Below are positions 1 to 7,403 of a stretch of 64,000 nt of DNA, piece by piece (the stretch's first letter is position 1; every line of letters starts with the position of its first letter). Source of the stretch: Acetomicrobium thermoterrenum DSM 13490 (GTDB taxonomy: Bacteria > Synergistota > Synergistia > Synergistales > Acetomicrobiaceae). A model generated the notes under the pieces. That model was not told the DNA's origin and searched no databases. It saw only the letters and a program-made list of their open reading frames with translations. The stretch is from NCBI RefSeq assembly GCF_900107215.1, contig NZ_FNPD01000009.1, positions 1-64,000 on the forward strand, read 5' to 3'. The translations under genes and the position numbers were made by a program.

Positions 1-411
1 TGTCTTCTTTGAGGGCTTACATCTGTAGCGGTGGCAAGGTGACGTCAGAACAGATAAAGAAAAAAGACCAAAAAGGTGAGAATGCGGACAAAAGACACAA
101 ATTCACCTTGAACCTGGAGGAGATCTTAGGTCCCGTTATAAGTGAGCTTGGATGCATAACGGTACTGAAAACGGGAAAGGTAACGCCCTTATACACGACC
201 TTAAGGGGCATATGTCATGGCGGGTTTGATTTTTACCTAACCTAAAAGACGTTGCCCTTTAGGACACATGGGGAGTGGTTCCTAAAAATCCTACAAAAAC
301 TTGACGCGGTCGTTGGTGCCAAAGCACTTGACGAGAATCGCATGATCATGATAAACTTTGTATTGGTTGCGTCATGTGTTTATTATAATAAATCGTTAGG
401 AGGATTACGTA
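1..411. other. Left-edge region without a recognised gene
   Basis: A frame on the plus strand is open from the window edge to a stop at 243-245 (about 80 lysine-rich residues). It has no recognisable motif or start site and could be the 3' end of a gene cut by the window, or decayed sequence. After that stop no frame stays open for more than a few dozen codons before hisC. The segment holds two TTGACG hexamers (301-306 and 328-333), the second 18 bases before TAAACT (352-357), a 10-bp palindrome CATGATCATG at 341-350, and the TATAAT box described separately. I can name no function here. Confidence 0.3.
384..389 (+). promoter_or_regulatory. Candidate -10 box upstream of hisC
   Basis: A consensus TATAAT lies 22 bases before the hisC start. 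No good -35 stands at the usual distance (TTGGTT at 363-368 is 15 bases away). An AGGAGGA Shine-Dalgarno follows at 398-404, 7 bases before the ATG. An alternative upstream pair is TTGACG 328-333 with TAAACT 352-357. Confidence 0.4.
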
Positions 412-1479
412 ATGTTACGTGATCATGAATACACATTAGATAAAGAATTGAGACTTGATAAGAACGAAAATCCCTTTGAACTTCCTCCATCTCCCAGGGA
501 AGAGATGCGACAGATAATCTCTAAAATCGACCTAAATCGCTACCCCGATCCCCTTGCAAATAAATTACGAAGCAAATTAAGCATGAAGCTAAATTTCCCT
601 CAGGAAAGAATCGTCATTGGCAATGGAGGCGACGAAATACTTTCCATGTTGTTTATGGCCTATGTTAAGCCTGGTGATAAAGTACTTACTTTATATCCTT
701 GTTTTTCAGAGTACAAACGGCTTTGTAAAATATTTGGAGCCGAGCAACATGTAGTTCCCATTAATTTTAACGACAAACATATCACCCTGGATGTGGAGCA
801 AATTTTAGATGCGATAGCAAGAATATCTCCAAAACTAATACTGCTCGATAACCCACACAACCCGACAGGGACGTTCATAGATCCCGCGCTTCTGATAAAC
901 ATCGCAAAAATGTCACCCTGCCCCTTCGTGTTGGATGAGGCATACGTCGAATTCGCCTCCAGATCTTCTCTTGACGTTTTGAAGAAAAATTTTCCCTCCA
1001 ATTTATGCATCTTAAGGACACTATCTAAGGCATGGGGGCTGGCGGGATTAAGGGTTGGTTACTCACTTTGTTCCGATGAAATTGCCAAGACATTGAATGA
1101 AATAAAAAGCCCTTTTAACGTTAACGTCATTTCACAGGAGATTGCCTGCATAATGCTAGATTACGACGAGTGGATGAAAAGCAGAGTTTACAGCATAAGA
1201 TTTTTGCGCGACAAATTCATAGAAGAAGTTAATGAAATAGACACCTTCTATGCATATCCCAGTCAGAGCAACTTCGTTCTTATACGGTCAGAGCTCGACA
1301 GGGACTATATAAAGGCTTTCCTGCGGGATAAAGGAATAATGATAAATCTCCTGGACTTAGACATCGACGGCTTTACTTGGATGCGCGTTTCGATTGGAAA
1401 AGAGGAGGAATTGAATTATGTAATTCAAGCATTTCGTTCCATTGTACGACAACCAAATGCTGAATTTGTTATAGCTTAG
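412..1479 (+). CDS. hisC: Histidinol-phosphate aminotransferase-like PLP enzyme
   Basis: Fold-type I aminotransferase of the HisC family, 355 residues, the usual length. It should transfer the amino group between glutamate and imidazole-acetol phosphate in histidine synthesis; family members can also act on aromatic amino acids. Visible motifs are the NPHNPTG loop near residues 147-153, the cofactor-nitrogen-binding Asp in VLDEAY (about D175), the PLP lysine in TLSKAWGLAG (K206) and the substrate-phosphate Arg in GLRVGY (R214). The ATG start follows AGGAGGA by 7 bases. It stands alone and not in a his operon: the next gene is the TrpR-like regulator on the same strand but with its own promoter. 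Family assignment is secure; exact substrate is inferred. Confidence 0.88.
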   Translation: MLRDHEYTLDKELRLDKNENPFELPPSPREEMRQIISKIDLNRYPDPLANKLRSKLSMKLNFPQERIVIGNGGDEILSMLFMAYVKPGDKVLTLYPCFSEYKRLCKIFGAEQHVVPINFNDKHITLDVEQILDAIARISPKLILLDNPHNPTGTFIDPALLINIAKMSPCPFVLDEAYVEFASRSSLDVLKKNFPSNLCILRTLSKAWGLAGLRVGYSLCSDEIAKTLNEIKSPFNVNVISQEIACIMLDYDEWMKSRVYSIRFLRDKFIEEVNEIDTFYAYPSQSNFVLIRSELDRDYIKAFLRDKGIMINLLDLDIDGFTWMRVSIGKEEELNYVIQAFRSIVRQPNAEFVIA

Positions 1480-1491
1480 ATAATTCCCCCC

Positions 1492-1521
1492 TTGACAAAT
1501 GCACGTTTAAAACTGTAGTAT
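1492..1521 (+). promoter_or_regulatory. Sigma-70-type promoter of the TrpR-like gene
   Basis: Perfect TTGACA at 1492-1497, an 18-base spacer and TAGTAT at 1516-1521. Transcription would begin near 1528, immediately ahead of the dyad at 1533-1566. It starts 12 bases after the hisC stop, so the regulator has its own promoter. Confidence 0.7.
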
Positions 1522-1532
1522 TTAATTCAGCA

Positions 1533-1566
1533 ATGATAAGTCACACAGTAAAGTGTGAATCATCAT
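1533..1566 (+). promoter_or_regulatory. Dyad at the start of the yerC transcript, candidate operator
   Basis: Two 14-base arms (1533-1546 and 1553-1566) match in 12 of 14 positions around a 6-base centre; the inner TCACAC/GTGTGA arms are perfect. It lies just past the predicted transcription start and before the Shine-Dalgarno, so it could be an operator for the TrpR-like product (autoregulation) or an mRNA hairpin. No ligand or protein can be assigned from sequence alone. Confidence 0.45.
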
Positions 1567-1594
1567 GATATACGATAAAAAGGGGGGATAAAAG

Positions 1595-1906
1595 ATGGCA
1601 GACAAATGGAAAGATCGGTTAACCGATCAACTCTGCAAAGCATTTTTGGCCTTGAAAAACGTCGATGAAATTTACAATTTCCTAGAGGATGCAGCAACGA
1701 TTGGAGAAATCAGAGCCCTCGCCCAAAGGCTTGAAGTAGCTCGTTTGCTCGAAGAGGGATACACCTATCCTCAAATAGCACAACAGACAGGGGCGAGCAC
1801 GGCTACCATAAGCCGTGTGAAGAAATTTCTGGAATATGGTGCCGATGGATACAAGTTGGTACTGGAGAGGCTCAAAAACTTCGAGGGTGATACGAGACCA
1901 GAATAG
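1595..1906 (+). CDS. yerC: TrpR-like DNA-binding protein, YerC/YecD family
   Basis: Small helical DNA-binding protein of 103 residues in the Trp-repressor superfamily. The central part has a helix-turn-helix around residues 57-80 (YPQIAQQTGASTATISRVKKF), preceded by a helical block (GEIRALAQRLEVARLL) typical of YerC/YecD. Family members are short predicted regulators of poorly known target; there is no evidence of tryptophan binding. The ATG follows an AAAAGGGGGG Shine-Dalgarno. It has its own promoter, a strong dyad at the transcript start, and a bidirectional terminator behind it, so it is a single-gene unit. Autoregulation is an inference from the dyad. Confidence 0.85.
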   Translation: MADKWKDRLTDQLCKAFLALKNVDEIYNFLEDAATIGEIRALAQRLEVARLLEEGYTYPQIAQQTGASTATISRVKKFLEYGADGYKLVLERLKNFEGDTRPE

Positions 1907-1927
1907 TTTGAAACTATATGATCTTGT

Positions 1928-1980
1928 GCGATAACAAAGAAAGGGGACATCGAAACGATGTCCCCTTTCTTTGTTATCGC
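1928..1980. terminator. Perfect 25-bp bidirectional terminator hairpin
   Basis: Arms 1928-1952 and 1956-1980 are exact reverse complements around a 3-base AAA loop. The inner GGGGACATCG/CGATGTCCCC stem is followed on each strand by TTTCTTT, so it can terminate yerC on the plus strand and the operon ending at 2003 on the minus strand. Confidence 0.88.
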
Positions 1981-2002
1981 GTCTTCCACCGAGAAGCGCT
2001 AC

Positions 2003-3151
2003 TTACATCCTAAGGAACTTCATCAACATATTTTCATGGACTTCCATGGCTCCTGTAGGACACATCTCGTGACAACACAGACACTTAACACACATTGCTC
2101 TGTTTATGCGAGGAAGGGGGTCCATTCTGATAGCTTTCCGAGGACAGACATCGGCACAAATCCCGCACTTTACGCATTTCTCTTCCCGGAGGCGGGGAGA
2201 TAATGCAACCCATCTATGCGTCCAACCTCTAAGCCATGTGGGCAAAAGCCTCAGAGATGAACTGCTTTTAATGAACCCCTTTGCTTCAATCTCATCAGGT
2301 TCCACACCTATAATTTCTATTTCATCGAAGGAAGATGGTCCAATTCCCCTTTTTGCCGCGATGTTCAGCAATGGTATGTTTAAGGGATTCTTATACCCCA
2401 TAACCTTTGCCGCCACGAAGTCCAAGGCAAGGGCGTTTTTCGATGCCATAATAAGACCAACAAATCTGGGATGTCCGTGGGTAGGGCCGTTTCCCTCCAT
2501 AGCATATATGGCATCTAATACGTTCAATTCCGGTGGCCTTGCTAAATATAGATCCACTATAGCGTTGCACAATTGATTTATAGATAGAGAAAAGTGAGCT
2601 CTTTTCCTGGTGCTGGTATCAGCTATCCCAAAACAATTCTTCACACATGCAGTGATCTCCGTTTCTGCATGTGTTTTCAGTTTGGCAATATTGATCACGA
2701 AAGGCGCCTCAAAATAGCGTTTCGAAACGGTAAGCTCTTTTAGTACCACGTTTTCATCTCGTCTGAGAACGACAAATCCGCCATCGGACAATATAGTAGC
2801 AGTAGCGTTATCATCGATTTCAACGGCACTTGTCATCCCTGTCAGCCTTAAAAGCTCCTCTTTCCTGTCGGCATAAAGATGCCCTGGCGAGTCTGCAACT
2901 GCAATTTCCCCCAAATGCCCTTTTTTTCTGGCCACTTTAATAAGAGCCTGAACGATGGAAGGATGAGTCGTTACGGCTAACGTAGGTTTTTTGGGAGCGA
3001 GGAGGTTTACCTTTAAAAGCAGTTTTTCGAACAAAAATCGGGAGGGGATCCATTCCTCAATAGCATCCAATGTGAAATTTAAAGCCTCATACACCTCATC
3101 GAGTTCATAGGACGAAGCTCGTCGAAGAGCTACTTTATATTTTTTCGTCAC
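2003..3151 (-). CDS. DUF362 protein with C-terminal 2[4Fe-4S] ferredoxin domain
   Basis: About 382 residues: a DUF362 domain over the first ~300 residues followed by two ferredoxin-type cysteine clusters, CVKCGICADVCPRKA and CVKCLCCHEMCPTGA, in the last ~60. Members of this family are cytoplasmic iron-sulfur proteins of unknown reaction. I chose the GTG at 3151 because GGAGGAG lies just before it; a longer reading from 3193 would have no such site and would intrude further into nth. It overlaps the end of nth by 17 bases and is the last gene before the terminator at 1928-1980. Function is not assigned. Confidence 0.8.
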   Translation of the reverse strand: MTKKYKVALRRASSYELDEVYEALNFTLDAIEEWIPSRFLFEKLLLKVNLLAPKKPTLAVTTHPSIVQALIKVARKKGHLGEIAVADSPGHLYADRKEELLRLTGMTSAVEIDDNATATILSDGGFVVLRRDENVVLKELTVSKRYFEAPFVINIAKLKTHAETEITACVKNCFGIADTSTRKRAHFSLSINQLCNAIVDLYLARPPELNVLDAIYAMEGNGPTHGHPRFVGLIMASKNALALDFVAAKVMGYKNPLNIPLLNIAAKRGIGPSSFDEIEIIGVEPDEIEAKGFIKSSSSLRLLPTWLRGWTHRWVALSPRLREEKCVKCGICADVCPRKAIRMDPLPRINRAMCVKCLCCHEMCPTGAMEVHENMLMKFLRM

Positions 3152-3902
3152 CTTTTTTCTCCTCCATGACAAAAAGGCATAAATTTCGAGCATTTAACGG
3201 ACATATCGTGCACTTGGGTCTTCTTGAGACGCAGATATTTCTTCCGTGAGATATGATGTCCAAATGGGCCGACCAGTATAAATCCGAAGGTATAACCGAT
3301 CCCATTATCTTTTGCGTCTCTTCAGGTGTGCTTTTAGGGCTTACCCAACCTATTCTTTTACAAAGTCGGTTGACATGTGTATCCACAGGAAAAGCCGGTA
3401 TCCCGAGATCGAAGAGAAGGACACATGCAACGGTCTTAGGACCCACGCCCGGAAGAGAGCTTAAAAAATCTATTATTTCTTCTTTTTTCATGCCCTTCAA
3501 AGGCTTTAAAGAACAACTTCCAAATCGCTCGGCTATAAGGCCGAGCACGCTTTTTATCCTCGACGCTTTTATATTAGATAAACCTGCCGGTTTGATTACC
3601 TCAGCAAGCTCGGTTTCTGCTGTCACTAACACATCCTCCCATCGAGGATAGCGTGACCTTAAAAGCTCGTATGCACGATCTCTATTCTTGTCGTTCGTAT
3701 TCTGGGACAATATGGTCAATATCAAACCGTCCAGGGGCTCGTCACTCGTCGTTTTAGCGGGCCGCAAGTGAGACCAAAGGCCCGCTAAAACATCGATCAC
3801 GTTAAGAACCCATTCTCTTAAAGACAGCTCTGTAAGATTGCGCTCTATTAACATTCGATCAGTACCGCCAGAACTATTTACGGCTCCTTGTAATTTCGTC
3901 AT
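3135..3902 (-). CDS. nth: Endonuclease III, DNA glycosylase/AP lyase
   Basis: HhH-GPD base-excision repair enzyme of 255 residues that removes oxidised pyrimidines and cleaves the abasic site. The helix-hairpin-helix LPGVGPKTA-like loop carries the catalytic lysine (K156) and the VDTHV motif the catalytic aspartate (D174). A [4Fe-4S] cluster is indicated by Cys 224, 231, 234 and 242; the spacing is 6-2-7, where the E. coli enzyme has 6-2-5, so the last ligand loop is two residues longer. The N-terminus is about 40 residues longer than E. coli Nth. The start lies 2 bases after the Lon-like gene stop, so the two are probably translated together. Confidence 0.9.
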   Translation of the reverse strand: MTKLQGAVNSSGGTDRMLIERNLTELSLREWVLNVIDVLAGLWSHLRPAKTTSDEPLDGLILTILSQNTNDKNRDRAYELLRSRYPRWEDVLVTAETELAEVIKPAGLSNIKASRIKSVLGLIAERFGSCSLKPLKGMKKEEIIDFLSSLPGVGPKTVACVLLFDLGIPAFPVDTHVNRLCKRIGWVSPKSTPEETQKIMGSVIPSDLYWSAHLDIISHGRNICVSRRPKCTICPLNARNLCLFVMEEKKGDEKI

Positions 3903-3904
3903 TC

Positions 3905-6343
3905 TTAATTGTTCTCGTTGTTTTCTTCCCTTTCTGTCTTTTGAAGGGCTTTTTTAAGCTTTGCAGCTTCTTCCATGAAAAATCTAAGTCTTTCTTTGGC
4001 CTTGCCGTGAACAGTTTCGTCGGGATATTTGCCCGATTCATCCGGAACGCCCGCAGGAACACCTGTCAAAATTTCCAAACCCTCATCAACGGTATCGATT
4101 GCCCATATGTGGAATTTTCCCTCTTCTACGGCTTCTATCACTTCGTGATCCAACATCAGGTGTATCAAATTTTGTTTAGGAATCATAACACCCTGTTCGC
4201 CCGTCAATCCCCGTAACTTGCAATACCTGAAAAATCCTTCGATCTTTTCGTTAACTCCTCCAATAGGCTGAATATTGCCAAATTGATCTACCGAACCCGT
4301 CACTGCAATGCCTTGTTTCAAGGGATAGCCCGAAAGGGACGACAGAAGACAATATAGCTCCGTAGAGGAGGCGCTATCCCCTTCGATTTCTTCGTAGGTC
4401 TGCTCAAAGGCAATCCTGGCAGTTAGAGTGAGCGGCATATCTTGGGCATATTTCTTGCCCAAATAACTGGAGAGAATTAACAGACCCTTATTGTGAATTG
4501 GGCCCGTCAATTTTACCTCTCTTTCGATATTGACGATGCCCTCCTGCCCCATATAAACGTTAGAGGTTATTCTAACGGGATGACCGAAGGAATGTTCTCT
4601 CATATCTATCACGGTAAGACCGTTGATTTGCCCTACTCTCTCGCCATCGACTTCAACGCGAAGGATTCCATCCTCAAAGGCCTTGAACATACGGTCCTCT
4701 ATTAAGCTGACGCGATAGCGCATTTCTTTGATAGCTTTCCTGACATCCGAAGCCTCTACTAACTCTTTACCTTCGGCCCTAGCCCAAGCGGTCGCTTCAA
4801 CTAAAACTTCCGTTATTTTATTCATCTGGGTGGTCATACGTTGCTTGTGATCCGCCAAACGAGATGCATATTCTATGACTTCGCCCACTGCTTCTCTGTC
4901 ATAGGGAAGCAAGTTTTCCTGCTGCGTATATTCTGCTACAAATACGGCCATATCATATTCGGTATTCTCGTTTCTCGGCATATCTACGTCGAAATCAGCT
5001 TTTATCTTAAAGAGCTCCGAAAACTCTTTATCGTACAAGCTCAATAAATAATAAATCAAACGAGTGCCTACTATTACTACCTTTATGTTCAGTGGGATAG
5101 GTTCCGGCCTTAGAGAGGATACGGGCAAAAAGCCTAATTGTTCTCCCAAGTTTTCGATCGTAAGCTTCTCATCTTTGAGGGCACGTTTCAAAGCATCATA
5201 TGACAAATATTGCCTTAACAGCTCTTCGGCCTCCAGAACCAGATATCCGCCGTTAGCCCTATGAATTGCACCTGCAACTATCTTTCTGAAATCAGTATAA
5301 AGATAACCCTGTCTGCTCTCATATTCCACCTTGCCCATCAGGTTGTAGTAGGTCGGATTGGACTCTCTAATTACAGGAGCGCCCTCTTCGGGATCATTGC
5401 TGACAAAAACATTAACCATGTATTTACCGAAATCAACTTCAATGTTTTCATCCCTGGCCGCCGCAACGAAAATGTTGAAGTTTTTTATAACGTCCTCTTC
5501 CATCGAGGCGATCCATTCCAAAAGTTTCTGGGATTTTCCGTATTTTTCCCTTAATTCGCTGAGAAAAGGACTTATAGCGCTTCGCGAAATATTTCTCTCT
5601 AATTCCTTAATCCTGTCCTTAAGGTTTTTTTCTAAGTCCCTTATCTTTCTTAGGGTCTCAAGGGTGTGCTGGGAAATCTTCTCAGATATTTCCTGAAGCC
5701 TTTTCTGTTCCTCCTCGGGAAGTGCTTCAAATTCCTCCTGTTGCATTTCCCTTTGAACTACCTTTCCATCCTCTTCGACTTTAACTAAGGGGATATTCAC
5801 GAAACCCTGAGGCGTACGTTTTATAAGGAATCCGTTTTGTTGCGCTATATTTCGCAAACGATCCATTAATTCATTGACCTGTTCTTGAAATTCTTTTACC
5901 AATTGCGCCTTTGCATCCTCGTATTGGCTATCTTCAAAGGCTTTGCTCAAGGTTGACTTAAGCTCCTCTATCATTTCGGTCATGGCCTGAGCAAACCGCT
6001 TGCCCTGCCCTGCCGGCATATTGATGGCAATTGGGGAGCTTGGGTTTTCAAAATTATGCATGTAAAGCCAGTCATCCGGCGCAGGTAACTTTTTTGCTTT
6101 GGCTTCTATCTGTCGCATAGCGTAGGTCATTCGTCCGCTGCCCGGGTTGCCAACTACAAAAATATTAAACCCCTTTTTATCGAGCGATAGTCCAAAAGAA
6201 ACCGCCTTTGCAGCACGCTCCTGCCCTATCAACCTTTTATCGCTAACCAATTCAGCAGTGGTTGAAAACGAAAATTTCTCCATGGAAACCCTGGAGCGCA
6301 ACGATTCTTTCGGTACTCTTTTTTCTTCTAAAATTGACGACAT
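3905..6343 (-). CDS. Lon-like protease with AAA_32 ATPase domain
   Basis: 812-residue protein of the Lon-related AAA_32 type (relatives of E. coli YcbZ), distinct from classical LonA. The N-terminal P-loop reads GNPGSGRMT with Arg71 in the place of the usual Walker A lysine. A long helical insertion rich in Glu/Lys follows (about 120-270). The C-terminal Lon protease domain has the serine in EGDSASS (S657) and the lysine in NEKIEGF (K700), the Ser-Lys dyad of S16 peptidases. ATG 6343 follows AGGAGG by 9 bases. It sits 4 bases after mnmA and 2 bases before nth. Proteolysis is well supported; whether ATP is hydrolysed is open because of the Walker A substitution. Confidence 0.85.
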   Translation of the reverse strand: MSSILEEKRVPKESLRSRVSMEKFSFSTTAELVSDKRLIGQERAAKAVSFGLSLDKKGFNIFVVGNPGSGRMTYAMRQIEAKAKKLPAPDDWLYMHNFENPSSPIAINMPAGQGKRFAQAMTEMIEELKSTLSKAFEDSQYEDAKAQLVKEFQEQVNELMDRLRNIAQQNGFLIKRTPQGFVNIPLVKVEEDGKVVQREMQQEEFEALPEEEQKRLQEISEKISQHTLETLRKIRDLEKNLKDRIKELERNISRSAISPFLSELREKYGKSQKLLEWIASMEEDVIKNFNIFVAAARDENIEVDFGKYMVNVFVSNDPEEGAPVIRESNPTYYNLMGKVEYESRQGYLYTDFRKIVAGAIHRANGGYLVLEAEELLRQYLSYDALKRALKDEKLTIENLGEQLGFLPVSSLRPEPIPLNIKVVIVGTRLIYYLLSLYDKEFSELFKIKADFDVDMPRNENTEYDMAVFVAEYTQQENLLPYDREAVGEVIEYASRLADHKQRMTTQMNKITEVLVEATAWARAEGKELVEASDVRKAIKEMRYRVSLIEDRMFKAFEDGILRVEVDGERVGQINGLTVIDMREHSFGHPVRITSNVYMGQEGIVNIEREVKLTGPIHNKGLLILSSYLGKKYAQDMPLTLTARIAFEQTYEEIEGDSASSTELYCLLSSLSGYPLKQGIAVTGSVDQFGNIQPIGGVNEKIEGFFRYCKLRGLTGEQGVMIPKQNLIHLMLDHEVIEAVEEGKFHIWAIDTVDEGLEILTGVPAGVPDESGKYPDETVHGKAKERLRFFMEEAAKLKKALQKTEREENNENN

Positions 6344-6347
6344 TTAT

Positions 6348-7403
6348 CTATACCTCCTTTGCTTCACTACAGCCGGCTATAATACCTCCACCAACTACAA
6401 CGTCTCCATCATAAAGGACGAGCGACTGCCCTGGCGCTACTCCCCAAAAAGGACTCTCCAAAGCCTTAACTGTAAACCCTTCTTCCCCACTATCCGTCAA
6501 TACAACCGGTTTTGGCCTAGCCTTGTATCTGTGCTGAGCCCTATATACTTTTCCAATTTCGAGCCCTTCCAGCCAATGAGGAGAGTAACATTTTACAAAT
6601 CGTCTTTGCAAATCCTCTTTTCTTCCAACTATTAGGGTGTTTTCTGAAGCGTTAATTTCCGATACATACCATGGACCGTTTGGCAAACCAAGACCCTCTC
6701 GCTGTCCGACGGTATAATATCCGACCCCCTTATGGCTGCCTAAAAACTCCCCTTGCAAAGATAAAATTGGCCCCTCTTTAATATCGATTCTCGAAGATAA
6801 AAAACCCCTTAAAGTTTCGTCACGCCTCAAAAAACATAAATCTGCGCTTTCTTCGACATCATCGAAGATATTCCCAAAAATCTCTCTGGCTTTCTTTTTC
6901 ACTTCGGCCTTCGTCAGATCACCCAGTGGAAAGATTACACTGGTCAACCAATTTTTAGGGAGGCGGTAGAGCATGTAGCTTTGCTCTTTTTTGGGATCTC
7001 TCCCTCGGACGAGATGGTAACTCAAGTCATTTTTATAAATTCTAGCATAATGTCCCGTAGCTATGAAATCGGCATTATAGCAGTTGAGCAGATCGAATAA
7101 TGTTTTAAATTTAATATTTGGATTGCAAAATACACAAGGATTAGGAGTTTTCCCATTGGAATAAGATGTGATTAAGGGCGCTATTACTTCACTTTTAAAT
7201 TTCTCTCTTATATCAATTGCATAAAAGGGGACTTTTAACAATTCGCAAACCCTCCGCGCCCTATCGACATCTTCTTCGTGACCATCGGACATCACCAAAA
7301 AACAGCCGATTACTTCATGTCCTTGTTTCGTCAGCAAAGATAAAGCAAAGGAGCTATCTATTCCACCGCTTATGGCAGTAATTATCCTCAATTTCCATGT
7401 CAC
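6348..7403 (-). CDS. mnmA: tRNA-specific 2-thiouridylase MnmA
   Basis: Installs the 2-thio group on the wobble uridine of tRNA-Lys, -Glu and -Gln using ATP and persulfide sulfur. The PP-loop SGGIDSS lies at residues 12-18 (Ile where Val is usual). The two catalytic cysteines are in FCNPNIKF (C93) and ADLCFL (C190); GHYAR and TVGQREGLGL are further family signatures. Length 351 is normal. A GTG start at 7403 overlaps the preceding P-ATPase stop as GTGA; a TTG 12 bases downstream would also give a family-like N-terminus, so the start is uncertain by four codons. Confidence 0.9.
   Translation of the reverse strand: MTWKLRIITAISGGIDSSFALSLLTKQGHEVIGCFLVMSDGHEEDVDRARRVCELLKVPFYAIDIREKFKSEVIAPLITSYSNGKTPNPCVFCNPNIKFKTLFDLLNCYNADFIATGHYARIYKNDLSYHLVRGRDPKKEQSYMLYRLPKNWLTSVIFPLGDLTKAEVKKKAREIFGNIFDDVEESADLCFLRRDETLRGFLSSRIDIKEGPILSLQGEFLGSHKGVGYYTVGQREGLGLPNGPWYVSEINASENTLIVGRKEDLQRRFVKCYSPHWLEGLEIGKVYRAQHRYKARPKPVVLTDSGEEGFTVKALESPFWGVAPGQSLVLYDGDVVVGGGIIAGCSEAKEV

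Noticed and set aside
2106-2576. 156-codon plus-strand frame opposite the DUF362 gene
   Set aside because: Antisense to conserved ferredoxin and DUF362 coding sequence, with no start signal.
6147-6635. 162-codon plus-strand frame opposite mnmA and the Lon-like gene
   Set aside because: No Shine-Dalgarno or protein-like motifs, and fully antisense to two well-supported genes.
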